Positions 31,337 through 42,277 of a stretch of DNA of 64,000 nucleotides are shown one piece after another (positions within the stretch are counted from its first letter, which is position 1; every line of letters starts with the position of its first letter). A program made the position numbers and the translations under genes. The stretch spans positions 558,001 through 622,000 of the forward strand of contig OX595998.1 of assembly GCA_951394045.1 (NCBI GenBank). The letters are read 5' to 3'. Source of the DNA: Nitzschia sp. DOCU1. Lineage: Eukaryota; Bacillariophyta; Bacillariophyceae; Bacillariales; Bacillariaceae. The notes under the pieces were generated by a model. The model worked only from the letters and a program-made list of their open reading frames with translations. It was not told where the DNA came from and did no database searches.

Positions 31337-32488
31337 CTATTTCAAATGCGCAAAGATCACCATGAGGAAACGAGTGCCCTTGCGAATATCCATACCACCG
31401 TGTACCAACGAGCCCTGAAGCAGCAAAATAAAGTTAGCACGTGAAAAGTCGTTTCCACAAACCTCTGCCACTCCCTTGAGGACGTACCGGATGCAACAGA
31501 ACTTCACCTTGTTCAAGCCGAATCACGCGATTGTTTGCGTCAGGAATAAATGTTCTAATAGTAAACCAATTAGCGATTCAAAAGGCGAAACGGTCAGAGG
31601 CAACCACGCAAAGGCTAGTCCTAGATATGACCGTACATTCCTCCTTGTAGACTTACCCGCCTCCTTCATATTCGTCGCTTTTCGAAAGTACCAAATTAGC
31701 AGTAACATCGCATCGATCATGATGCAATTGAACTTACGAGTCATGTAAAAAGACAAGTGCCGTTAGTGTCTGGTCCATCATTCATGCCACAGAATCATCG
31801 CCGACTGGAACCTACCTCCAGTATGACCTGAATCCATTGAATATTTCAAAATGTGGGGCTGATTCTTATCAACCATCACCGTTCCACCAAACAAGACTTG
31901 TATTGCTTGGGTGATGTAGTCAAAAATCGGTCGCATGCGGGGTCCCATACCAGGAATTTCACGCAAAGCCACATCCTGCTTGGTCAAGGAATACAATTCC
32001 GTCTTCCATCCACTCCGAAGACTTTCAGCGTACTCTTCCGATAAGGCTATAATGCCATCCAGCCGGTCGACAAGTTTGGGAGGCAGTGAGAGTTTGAAAA
32101 TGCTTAGCGCGGGATCCCCAATGCGTTCATAGCGCAGAGCCGGCATTGGCGGGGGCGAAGATGTGACCCGATGGACAGCTGGCGGGGAGAGTAGCAAGTG
32201 TCGACACGGGGGTGCCATTATGATGGGCATGCGGGATGGAGGTGTTCTAGGGAGTGGAGGTGGAGGAAGAATGGGGCATTGGCTGTTATAGGGATCGTGG
32301 CTAGCGTGTCCCATTCGTTCTGACATGGACGTGGATGACTGCTGTGATGATTCGGCTGGGATTCGGCCTTTCATTGTTGGGTAGAGAAAGACGTCCCGAT
32401 CCAACGTTCTTTCCATAAATGAACGATCATTGTGATCGGAATCAGCATAGTGGGCATGGGAGTGATGCAGGTGGTTTGGAGCATACAT
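31337..32488 (-). CDS. 2OG-Fe(II) dioxygenase, prolyl-hydroxylase-like (four exons)
   Basis: Exons read on the minus strand are 31816-32488, 31657-31732, 31488-31554 and 31337-31414, giving 297 aa. All three introns are GT-AG (83, 102 and 73 nt), and the phases fit exactly. The joined product has QPHILKYSMDSGHTG, then VQLHHDRCDVTANL with the iron-binding HxD (H228, D230), EGGGTFIPD, LLHPGSLVHGGMDIRKGTRF with the distal His (H277), and Arg ten residues on (R287) for 2-oxoglutarate. This is the P4H/PKHD-type double-stranded beta helix. The N-terminal 110 residues are His- and Pro-rich and probably disordered. The substrate is unknown. The catalytic core appears only after splicing; single-frame reading misses it. 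Confidence 0.85.
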
Positions 32489-33452
32489 TGTTTACGATTT
32501 TGTGAGGGAAGCGACACCCGCCAAGGGCCTTGGTGCGGATTGTTTGCCTTATAGTCATCTCCCAGTGGTTGGAAGGCACGTCTCCTCAAAACTTTAATGA
32601 TGTGGGAGCTTGCATCGATCCCACGGGTTTTGACGCAGGGAGTGGCGATGAAAGGGTTTCAAGATGGAGTATCGCTCATTTTTCGTACTACGAGCGAGTT
32701 TGCTTGACCTGGCATCATGTGTGTGAGAGAGGTCCGTGCTGAAATCTCGTATAGGAAGTATTCGTAGCCGTAGTACAGAAAGTTTCTCCGTAAAAAGCGT
32801 CGTATGTAGAGAAGATACTGAAAATACGTCCAAATCGCGCACCTGCAAACTGATTCCAACGCTTTCTCCGTGCGCTGGTTGGCGAAGCTCCCCAACGAAA
32901 AATTCGAGAGGGATGGATTCTTCACATCCAAGAGCCAAGAGCGCGCTGGTGGGCGTCCTTCCTGGCTTGTCGGGGTCAACGTTCCTCCATAGTCATTGCC
33001 CCTCGCAACATCAGTCGCGTCGAAACAGAAAGCGATTGAGGTTGTGAGAAATTGACCCACTGCAAAAACGGTGAGTGTTTTCATTGTTCATATGGTCGGA
33101 ATCAATCGTCGACAATGCGGCAATTGTTTGTTGCGGTGATTTCGAGGGCTGTTGTTTACGATACATCCAGGAACGACAACCGTTGAAGAAACTCTTTCAG
33201 TCCGTGCATTTTCGCTCGATTCGTTCGATTCAGTCGATCGAGTCGTTGCAAGAAACGGAAGAACCAGAGTGTCGGTCGTAGGAAACTACTTATGGGAATT
33301 TCTTTGTCGTTAAGTACGACGTCACGGAGGAATACGGATTTGGCATGACAGACATGTCGGGATCCCGTGAAATCGTCCATCGCTTGGGATGAGATGCTCA
33401 CAAATTCCGTCAACAACGAAGACAAAGCATCTCTTACCCAACACCGAACTCA
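32489..33452. other. Divergent promoter region between dioxygenase and DUF6824 genes
   Basis: About 960 bp separates two divergently transcribed genes. Minus-strand frames at 32594-32938 and 32659-33084 overlap each other and show no domain. The second begins with a signal-like MKTLTVFAVGQFLTTSIAF, but I could not build a convincing gene. Confidence 0.35.
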
Positions 33453-35288
33453 ATGGATAACATGCGTCGTCCCTACTTCCATATCTCGGGTTATCCTTAC
33501 CCTTACCCTTACCCACACCCCAATGCCTACGCCTCCATGCCATATGTTGCTCACCCCGCTGTCTCTGATCCTAATGCTGCATACTATTATTACAACCATG
33601 GTTCTTTTGTGGATGCTTCGCAGTATAACCGAAAACGACAACGTCGACAGGCTGCGGCCATTGTGGTCGAGTCCCTTTGGAACCAAAACAGTGCCATGGG
33701 TAGAAAATCTACGGCCCAGCCTCGTCCAAAACTTTTTGTGCCACCTCGTGGTATCGGTCCAATTGTCGATCCAAATGACAACGACGTTCTTTGCGGTCGC
33801 GGTGGCCGCATTAATTCTCATCCGGGAAATATCAAATTTCGAGACGTGATCAACGCGCGGAAGAAAGAGTATCTTGCGCCAACCACCAAAAAATTGGAGA
33901 AGGCACACATCGCCGCAGCTATCGTGAATGATATTCGAGCCATGGAACCGCCAGGCCGCTTTCTAAAGGAAGACCGGGACACTGGACTATGGTTCGATAT
34001 TGGGGATGCCAAAGCGATTAAGAAGACCGGCCAAGCACTCCGAGAAGACGCCCCAGATATTCGTCCTGAACTAGAAGGCGATTCTTCTGGTGACGACTCG
34101 GAGAAGAAGCCCGAAGCAAAGAAAGAGGAAATTAAAGTCGAGACGCCCAAGGCAGCCCCCAAGCCGAAGGCGGCAACCGCAGTCCCGGTTCAGCAAGAGT
34201 CTCAAGACTCAAGCATGGCTATTGGGCATGGACCCCAGCACGTTCCTGGAAACTGGCAACAAGGAAACGGCGTCATGCCACAACCGGACTATCAGGCACA
34301 GATGGCTATGCCTCCTCCATTTGCGTATCACGTTAACCCATATATTCAGCAGCAACAGCAACAACAACAACAATTCCAACAGCAAGCCATGCAGCAGCAG
34401 GGCTTTGAAGCACGAACAATTCCAATCCAGACGCCCCTGCCACATGCTGTCTATTCATTACCGAATCAACTTGTTTCCGGGGCCAAGAGCGTCGGCCGAC
34501 GAGTGGCAAATGCATCGCGTCACGCCATGGACGCCCTGTCACAGCAAGGTGGCCAACAGGGGGATCGACCCCACAACGAAACTCCGCCGGATAATGTTGC
34601 CTTTGGTCGGCAATTTTACCCTCCGGCGGATTCGGTCCTGAGCTCGGGAAACACAATGAGTACGATCTCTGGAATCAGCGACCCAATTTCTTCAACACTC
34701 GGGGGAAGTGCTCTGATGAGTGACTTCGGAAGGGGAAGCACCATGAGTGGTTTGAGTGCCATTTCAGGGTTGAGTGGTTTGGAGTCCGCTAGGAATTCGC
34801 TGCGAAGCAGCGGCAATCGCAGCAGCAATCGTGATCCGAGCCTACGAATTAGCGGCTTGGGCACCTCTGGAATGAGCCGCACTAGTCGATTGCAATTCCT
34901 CGATGCCATGAAAAACAACCGCATCAGTGACTTGAGTATGTCAGCGCGCAGCCTGGGTTCTATTGGCCGGTCTTTGAGTTATGATGACATGTCGGCAGTT
35001 GCGGACGACTCGTGGAAAGCAATTATGGAAGATGAAGAAATGTTCCCAGAGTCTCAAGCCCCGGAATCATCGTTGCTTTCAGGTGAGATCGTCTCTGGGC
35101 GATTTTCCACGAATTCGGCCCGTATGCCCTATCGAGACTCCGGCGCCATGTCCATCGCGTCCATGTCCACAGCATCCTCGACGAGATGGCTCGCTGGCCT
35201 CAAAGACACCACCATGGGAGATGACGGACGGTCTGTCCTCTCTGAAATGTCTTCGGAATTGCATGCGCTGGATTTGGCGCATCCATGA
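33453..35288 (+). CDS. DUF6824-domain protein, Gln-rich
   Basis: A single-exon protein of 611 aa. After a Tyr/Pro-rich start (YPYPYPYPHPNAY) and a basic KRQRRQ patch comes a conserved block at about residues 105-200: DNDVLCGRGGRINSHPGN, FRDVINARKKEYLAPT, and a WFDIGDAKAIKKTGQALRE end. This is the DUF6824 signature, a domain expanded in diatoms. The rest is low complexity: an acidic/Lys stretch, a Gln run at about 292-310, and a Ser-rich tail with many SxLSxxSG repeats. The domain's basic character and the Q-rich partner region suggest a nuclear or transcriptional role, but that is inference. The start is the first ATG in frame. Confidence 0.8.
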   Translation: MDNMRRPYFHISGYPYPYPYPHPNAYASMPYVAHPAVSDPNAAYYYYNHGSFVDASQYNRKRQRRQAAAIVVESLWNQNSAMGRKSTAQPRPKLFVPPRGIGPIVDPNDNDVLCGRGGRINSHPGNIKFRDVINARKKEYLAPTTKKLEKAHIAAAIVNDIRAMEPPGRFLKEDRDTGLWFDIGDAKAIKKTGQALREDAPDIRPELEGDSSGDDSEKKPEAKKEEIKVETPKAAPKPKAATAVPVQQESQDSSMAIGHGPQHVPGNWQQGNGVMPQPDYQAQMAMPPPFAYHVNPYIQQQQQQQQQFQQQAMQQQGFEARTIPIQTPLPHAVYSLPNQLVSGAKSVGRRVANASRHAMDALSQQGGQQGDRPHNETPPDNVAFGRQFYPPADSVLSSGNTMSTISGISDPISSTLGGSALMSDFGRGSTMSGLSAISGLSGLESARNSLRSSGNRSSNRDPSLRISGLGTSGMSRTSRLQFLDAMKNNRISDLSMSARSLGSIGRSLSYDDMSAVADDSWKAIMEDEEMFPESQAPESSLLSGEIVSGRFSTNSARMPYRDSGAMSIASMSTASSTRWLAGLKDTTMGDDGRSVLSEMSSELHALDLAHP

Positions 35289-35638
35289 TCGACTATTAAT
35301 CATCACTGTTTTAGTAAGGAACACAATTGATTCGAAACAACTTGCATTTTCCGGGCCACTGATTCTGGCGCCAGAACATTTTCTAGCTACGACGTACCCG
35401 GAGCACTCCGTTGCGATCGCACCACTTTTTCGAAGATTCGAAGCCGACGTCTATTTTAATTTTACATTTTTATTAAAATCTGTGGGCGGCGAAGAAGTTT
35501 CTATGAGTCGGAGTTGTCAGAATGGTAGGAAACCAAAACCGGGTTGACCGACACCCGCGTGCATATTGCTAGGTTGTTGCTTGATAGCACAAATATTTTG
35601 ACACCATCGAAATGTATATCGATAAAAGATATCAAATC

Positions 35639-37036
35639 ATGTTGCTCGTCCTCGTCCAGATTGTCTCGGCAATGGCTTCAGGTTTCATAGCAGGCAACGA
35701 GAAAGCCCAGCCCAATGCCACCAGATGAGACATCTCAAATCAGCGCGGGGTTGGCTTGCGAGTGAACCAAGATTTGACGGTGGATTTCGAGTACTACTTC
35801 AGAGCGCTACATCGTCACGACTACAATGACAACTTGCTTGTCGACGTAGACGAATTCTTTGGCTTCGCCCAAGACTTCGGTGGGACGACAGAATGCCTTG
35901 GTGCCCTGGACGAGCTTCCTCTGGAATTGGTTGTCGTGTTTAACCAGCTTGCCTGCGAGTGCCGCCACCAAGGTGGCCAAGTTGACTGTTGCTTAGGAAC
36001 CAATGCCATAATTCCAATCGCCGAAGCGTCCGCAGGCTTTGAGCCAGATGATCCCGAACAAGATTACCGTCGCCAGGTCTGCTTGAGGACAGATCAAGCT
36101 ATCATATCGTTCTGCAGCCCCGTCGAATCCGTGGACGGGACATCCAAACAAGATTCTTGCGATGATTCCAACCTTCGTCCCAACGACTGGGTGACTTTTG
36201 ACAAGAAAACGAAGGCTACCGTGCTTGGGGCGGCTTTTCTCTTTTTGCTTGGTGTCATTGCATCGTGTCGCTGCCTTCACTTTCGAACGGATCGTTGCCG
36301 CGGTGGAAAGGGAAGTGCTTCTGAAGCGTCTTCCGTTCTTTCTGGGGAAGACTACCCCTGTAGCGAGGGATGTTCTACCAGCGGATGGATCGAGAGAGAT
36401 GAAGAAACATCGGACAAGTGGATATTTTCGCCTTTGGAACAAGAAGGAAAAGGAGAAATGTCAAAGCACGTGTACAGGAAACCGGGCCTGGACAAGGTAT
36501 CGCCACTCGCCGGATCATCCTTGACGATACTAAATTCAGCTCGTCCAGAGGAGAACCAGTTGAACTCGTGGGGGTTACGGGGGGTACGCACAAGCGGGAT
36601 CTGGATCTCGGAGAACTAGAAAAGGAATGGGAAGTTGTTGTAAGCGCTGCGTACTACGAGCATCATTTAGCAGTCGACGATGACTTTCTCCCGACGTTGG
36701 ACTTGAGCCCAATTTCCTTGAAATCCGACTTGGAGCACTATGTGCCGGACGGTGGCACAGTCATGTTCGACAAAGGAGTGTGGAACTACCTTGCCGATGG
36801 GGGATGGTCTGCCACAGAAGAAACTATCCCGCCTACTCTAGGAAAGCCTGTGATCGGAAACGTTGGCGCGAAGTCAAAGGAGTCGAAGCCCCGGAGTCGA
36901 ACGATTTTAGGAGGAAGCCCGGAAGCGTCGGGCTTATGACGGAGCCGAGGTGTTCCTTCGGCTGGAAGTTGAAAGAACTACGCAAAGTTCTAAATCCCCT
37001 CTTGTCGATAATACTTCTCAGCGCTGAAAGGCACTT
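35639..37036 (+). pseudogene. Broken type-I membrane protein with EF-hand-like ectodomain
   Basis: ATG at 35639 opens a signal-peptide-like segment (MLLVLVQIVSAMASGF) that meets an in-frame TGA at 35726-35728. The same frame continues to 36619 with an ectodomain containing DYNDNLLVDVDEFFGF (EF-hand-like), several Cys, and a transmembrane helix ATVLGAAFLFLLGVIASCRC followed by a charged tail. The tail then continues in a second frame from about 36500 (ELEKEWEVVVSAAYYEHH) and a third from about 36905 (KRRAYDGAEVFLRLEVE), ending near 37036. No GT-AG introns repair these joins by eye. One stop plus two shifts make a pseudogene most likely; sequencing error is the alternative. I do not recognise the family. 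Confidence 0.5.
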
Positions 37037-37219
37037 GGATGGGTGATGGAATCGGCGCTAGACATCTTAGATGAGACACTTGATGCTTCCGATGAAACAT
37101 CTATTGACTGATCATCTAGGACAAGTACAGCCCGTAACCCAATTATCAAATCTAGCAAAACAAGATTTCTCTAGAAAAGTCTATTCAGTTTACTATATGT
37201 CGCTTTATTTCCAATTTCT

Positions 37220-38071
37220 TCATGCCGCCGCAGCAACTTGCTTCTTTAGAATGAGGTGGGAAACACTTTGTACAAACCCTTCCGTCGAAGCAAGAGAGAG
37301 CTGCATATCTTCGGCTTCATCGCGCGTGGATGAATGAACGAACAGCAGAGTGGACAACAAATGGGAAAAGCACTTTGTGGACTTTTCCTGGTTGCCCAGT
37401 CGCCTGTGAATGTGGCCCAAATTATTAACAATGGCCATCGTACACTCCACGCTGAGCTCAACGTCTTCCTGCATCTGCACTTCGTAAGCAAGCTCGTAGA
37501 GGGAAACTGCTTGCTTGAAGATCTGATTGGGCGACTCGCAACTTTTGCTATTGCTACCAACGGAGCTGATTGCGCGAAGATGGTGGCTAAGGGCCAGATT
37601 GAACATGAGCACCACTGACAGCTCGGAGAGAAGCTCTGGATTCAGCTCTCGACCCATCAAGGCACAGGACCAGATCTCAAGCGGGGTAGTGTAGATGAAA
37701 GTTTGAGATGGACCGGTAAGATCCATGATCTTACGTCGTCGTCCATATCCTGTTAGGGGATTGTTCGTGTCCTTGTGCAGTGCTTGGTGCACGCTCTCTT
37801 CGTGCTCATACGCAATCTCATGGCAAGATTCATCGTTACTTGGGCGGCAGTCAAAACTCTCTTGCGGGGCACAAAAGATGATATCCTTGTTGGATGAAGA
37901 TTCCACTTGCATCTCTTCGTTTTCATCTTCCAAGTTTACTACGCCCATGAGATCTTTTACAATCTGCAAGGCCGACGTCAAGTTGCCGACAGCATCAAGG
38001 TAATCCCCATGCTTGATCTTCTCGATAGCCTCGTTGTTCAAATGACCAGTGGTAGCCACTAGTTCTTCCAT
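37220..38071 (-). CDS. TPR-like helical protein
   Basis: A single-exon 283-aa protein with no signal peptide. The N-terminal IEKIKHGDYLDAVGNLTSALQI looks like a tetratricopeptide helix pair. A C-terminal pair of similar character includes LSELSVVLMFNLALSHHLRAI, QAVSLYELAYEVQMQED and AIVNNLGHIHRRLGNQEKSTKCF. A Ser/Glu-rich acidic linker separates them. Proteins of this size and layout ending in several Ala are common in diatom genomes. It probably forms a TPR-type protein-binding scaffold; partners are unknown. It converges with the broken membrane-protein gene. Confidence 0.6.
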   Translation of the reverse strand: MEELVATTGHLNNEAIEKIKHGDYLDAVGNLTSALQIVKDLMGVVNLEDENEEMQVESSSNKDIIFCAPQESFDCRPSNDESCHEIAYEHEESVHQALHKDTNNPLTGYGRRRKIMDLTGPSQTFIYTTPLEIWSCALMGRELNPELLSELSVVLMFNLALSHHLRAISSVGSNSKSCESPNQIFKQAVSLYELAYEVQMQEDVELSVECTMAIVNNLGHIHRRLGNQEKSTKCFSHLLSTLLFVHSSTRDEAEDMQLSLASTEGFVQSVSHLILKKQVAAAA

Positions 38072-38728
38072 TGTTAACGTGAAGGTTGATAGAAAGATGA
38101 ACCTACCGGTAGAGTCAGGATCGTGACGAGAAATTTATGAAATGAGCAAGTAGTGGGAGAATCCCAAACAGTGCAAAAGGGCAGTTGATATTTTTGCTCG
38201 AGGATCGATGAGGGAGCATTCCATCACCCCTTGTTGTGGAGGTAAAGGCCCGGGACCATTTGTCCGAAGTAACAGAATGATGAACGTTAACCATAATTTG
38301 CAGCTTGCTTCGCATGGATTCCTTCTTTAGAGACACAGAAGCCTCCACACCGTCGCTTAGGTGGCAGGTAGAAAATCGCCAATCGAATGACGAGACTTTG
38401 CCGCTTTCGGAAAAATTTATGTACCATGCGTCTGCATGCTACAGCCGGCGCCTTCAAGAAGAAGACCCCTTGTTTAGCAGAGTTATTGAACTTGTGCTCT
38501 ATGTGGAAGTTTTCAATGTATGTGTACGGAGAAGGACTAGACAAGCCTTCGACGCATGCCATCTCATAATTTCGACGAATCTTTTTTAATAAGAAGCACC
38601 TCCGAAGGAATGAATCCAAGAATAAGCTTCGGCCGATAATTCTCTAAAAGTATTTAGTGCATGCTCGCACGAACTTGATGTTGGTGGCAGGCATGTAATT
38701 ATGGCTTACGGATGTTCGCCATAGGAAA

Positions 38729-38744
38729 AAGGGTAATTACCCTT
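38729..38744. repeat. Palindrome AAGGGTAATTACCCTT, copy 1
   Basis: A perfect 16-bp palindrome whose core recurs twice about 1.6 kb away. Confidence 0.7.
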
Positions 38745-40361
38745 CATTCCCCGCAAAACCGATCACCATCTTAATATGAAAAATACTCAGATCTGTATAT
38801 ATAGAAATGTAGGTATGACTCTCGACAAGACTACTGCAAAAAGAACGGAGGAAATCGCATGAACAGAAGCATCCGAATGGCTGTTCGAAAGTCACGAGTT
38901 TTTGACGAAGACGAAAAGGGGTAATTCACCTACGACTTTCATTCTACAGTAGCTACCTCCAGAACATGAATTCGGTAGCATGCACTGCACATCCACTCAC
39001 CCACAGAACAAATGCAATAAGTCCTTGTCATTTGCTTGCAGTTTGGCCTCCTGCACTTGTACTGGTGATACATTTTGGCAGCTGTCGTGATGAAAAATTT
39101 TGCGGGCATCATTAAAAAATGGGCTCTGTCCGAAGAAGACCATGGGCATTGAGGCCATCATTTTGGCTATGTTCAAGGATTCTCCACCCATCTGTCAACA
39201 TCAGGGGGAGGTAACAATCAACCAGATGGTGGTTATAAGTCGTCTGGCTTGTTTGGCTTGCGTTTGATGGGTGGAAAAGCCAAGGAAAGTGCCAAATGAT
39301 GTGTTCCCCAATATCGCTGTTTTTGCTGGAAAGTTGGTGGAAAGTTGGTGGTAATTCAAAACAAGGGCCCCATTGACGGGCTCTTTTTGATCCTATTTGT
39401 TTCCACGAGCAGCATTGAACTTCAGTGGAGGAAGAAAGGCCGTAGAAAGAATGCTGGCAGCCAAGGATACTCAGGCCCTGATGAACTTGGCGACTGTGAA
39501 CGACTGTCCCCATGGTTCACCGCCCCTGAAACTGTCCCACAACCATCAGGGACAGTCATGGAAGTAGCTGGGAGCTGGGGCATGGTATTATTTGCATTAG
39601 AAAGGGGAGTGGAGCCCGAAATAATGGGCTCCACCACACTCAGTGGCAAGAATTTTCAACAACAATCCACCTTTTCGAGCTGTTCTTCATGAGTTATGAT
39701 GTCAAAAACATCATATCGCCCTTGGCCAACAAACAAAATGACTAGGGGAAGGGGTTTCATGTGATGGGGGCTGGTGTTGGATTGGATTATAGCTTTTATG
39801 TCTACAAATGAACGAGTGCATTTTGGAAACGTGTCGACTGGGGGTCGTTATGCCCGGAGGAAGTGTTGTGGGCGTCAACTAAGAGTCAGGACATATTGCA
39901 GTTACATCCCTGGAACCATCAGTTGTGTTGTTTTTGTCAGAAGACACTTTGTCCAAGTGGAAATGCAAAACAAGGATGGGAACTGATTTCATGGTTTTTC
40001 CGTCACACGTGCAGGCTTTGTGCCCTCCTAGCTATCGCAATACTGAAATCTATAAAACAACCTATACATCAAAATATTGCTCTACAAGAGTAGATTAAGG
40101 ATGTGCTTCTATTCATTTCCTATCTTTTATAGTTCGAGAGTAGCAGTTCCCCAATTCCCCGATCAGAGTCTCAATTCAGTCGATGCGCGAGGTGACCGTG
40201 CGAGAGAGCAACAAAATTGCACGGCCCATAGCTTCGGAAGGCCCACTGCAACATGCCAGTTTCTCTACACCATTGGATTCGTCACAGTTTGACGAATCCA
40301 GCGCTATCCTCTAAACGGGGGAAGTCATTCCCAATGGTCATCGTTTTCAGAGAGCAGGGTG

Positions 40362-40395
40362 AAGGGTAATTACCCTTTAAAAGGGTAATTACCCT
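40362..40395. repeat. Palindrome copies 2 and 3, adjacent
   Basis: AAGGGTAATTACCCTT (40362-40377) is followed by AGGGTAATTACCCT (40382-40395), giving two palindromes separated by 4 bp. They could be binding sites or ends of an element reaching to copy 1. Confidence 0.7.
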
Positions 40396-41589
40396 ACGGT
40401 GGGAAGTCTTCCGCTTATGGACGATGGAGCTGTTGCCCCCTTTGGCAAAACAAGAAATCAAATGGCGAGGACGAAGACCACATTCTAAAAAAAGCGACTT
40501 CGTTGGCGGATACTTCTTCAAAAAGAGAGGGTTCTGGAATTAGAAAGGCGAGGTTCTCAAAGCTTTTCTACACTGACTCCGTCATAGTCGACATAGTATG
40601 CTGCGGTAAAAGTGTCGTGACACTGCAGATCTGCGCAATCCCTGTACCTGCCTGCAGCAGCGACACTCTACTGGTACCGAGTAGCAAGCTATGAGGATAA
40701 GACTACGACTGCGAAGGATGCTTCGTGAAACGAAATTACCGGTAGTTTCTTGCTCCGCCCCGTGATGTTGGCTGCAAAGAAGGCCAGTCTACTCTTCAAA
40801 GTTATCATTACTAGGGACGACCGGTCGCTAATAGTAACTAGAACCATCGTACTAAAGTTGTAGTATCTTTCTTTATACTATTGTACTACATACCGCCGAA
40901 CGGATGATTCTACGAGCCACTTGCTACCACCCTCGCCATACTAAAAGCCGCCCGAGGAAGCACAAGGTGATGTTTTCACTGACCAGCAACTCTTCCAGAA
41001 TAGTCAGGAGGACTTATCGCCCGGGCTTTTTGGCTGTTTCCCCCTGCTCAGAAGGCCAATTTCGCAAGAAATGAACGATGATATGAGCAATATCATAGTA
41101 CCACTCATGCAATTTCACAATAGACGCGAAACGTAGTTCATCCAGGAGGAACATTGAGACGAGCTATGTTTCGTCTGGCAGCACAAAATCTTGCCACACG
41201 ACCACAAGGAGCCAATAGAACAGGAGACACCAAGAACGGGGTGGCAGTTCCGGCACCAGTCGTAATCGACTATGCATAGAGCGGTATCTTCTGGATCCTC
41301 CATCTTCTATCTAACGGTAGTAGAGAGAAGAGAGTGTACAGGATGATACCATATTTGTTTAATGCCAATCAGAAGAGGTGCTGCTATAAGGGCACCCAAA
41401 TTTTTGCACCTCTAATCATCATTATAACATGCTCCAACGTTGAAAACGACACCACCGTTGGAATCTGCAGGCAATTTTACCTAGGGTAGAGTATGTCCTC
41501 CAATTTCATATTTTTGCTTCCCGCCCATGTTTGGGGCACCAAAATCAAGCCGGTCGGAAGCAAGTTTGCCGAATAGCCACAACACCACC

Positions 41590-42022
41590 ATGTCATCCTC
41601 GCCCTTGCCTCCCACGGATGTCGAGGATTCCTTTGAGCCAATCCGGGTGGCTCCTAGGCATGTCAGGTCTCCAGATGACTGGTCGAGGGTCAGCAATGAC
41701 CACATCAATGACCTCGTCAATGCCGATTCAGTTTTTGTGTCAAATACGGAAAATTCACAGGAACTGGGCCCCCCTCCGCCTGTACGACTCTTTCATGACC
41801 CCCAAATCCCCTCCCCATATCGACTCTCCTACTGCAAACAAAGCTGGTGGTGGTGATCCTTCCGCTGTTGACAATGCTCTTGCTGGGCGTAGCCAGCCTC
41901 GTCCTTCTAGATGTGCTGCGTCAACCCGTCAAAAAAATTCTCCTACAGAAAGCAAAAACTGCTTGGTGATGCCCGCCTTTATTCCACTACCGGCTTCCCA
42001 ATCCCTGGGATCAATGGGCCTA
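41590..42022 (+). pseudogene. PiggyBac-like transposase gene, 5' part
   Basis: A frame opening at about 41590 (MSSSPLPPTDVEDSFEPIRV) is followed by coding-like sequence in other frames. Just before the TA at 42021-42022 the frame reads GFPIPGINGP. Joined across the inserted transposon, it continues into IVSLIVKCPNK in the frame at 45507. This region is therefore the N-terminal, disordered part of the PiggyBac-type gene interrupted at 42022. At least one frame change lies within it. The exact start is uncertain. Confidence 0.5.
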
Positions 42023-42236
42023 TTATGGTTCCAATCTTTCCGGAAACGGAAAAACTTTTTTTTATTTTTCCCCCGACATGACCCGAAGCCAAAATCTTTT
42101 CGATCGCCAGATCGCCGGGCGAGCTTCGGATTGGAGGGAAAATCATGGTCCAACGCGTAGATAAGTCCCGTAGACCATAGTAGAAAACTGAACGTCGGCT
42201 TTCGTTTTCCGTTTAGCCCCTCACGAAATTGGCGAC
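42023..42236 (+). repeat. Left TIR (214 bp)
   Basis: Reverse-complement match to 45292-45504 with only scattered mismatches. It ends in ATTGGCGAC, just before the first ATG region of the transposase gene. Confidence 0.9.
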
Positions 42237-42277
42237 AATGACCAATAATCACCAATCTACCTGCATCGTACTACAAT

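Larger units (their letters stand above)
38072..41589. other. Gene-poor stretch with palindromes
   Basis: No open frame here has a domain, a biased composition or a partner that would support a gene. Short open frames around 38305-38619, 39345-39692 and 39774-40093 overlap on both strands. The notable items are three copies of a perfect AGGGTAATTACCCT palindrome (listed separately). Imperfect hairpins also occur at 39530-39560 and 39605-39640. Confidence 0.4.

Noticed and set aside
32594..33084. Two overlapping minus-strand ORFs, one with a signal-like start
   Set aside because: No domain, no convincing splice model, and the region is the shared promoter of two real genes.
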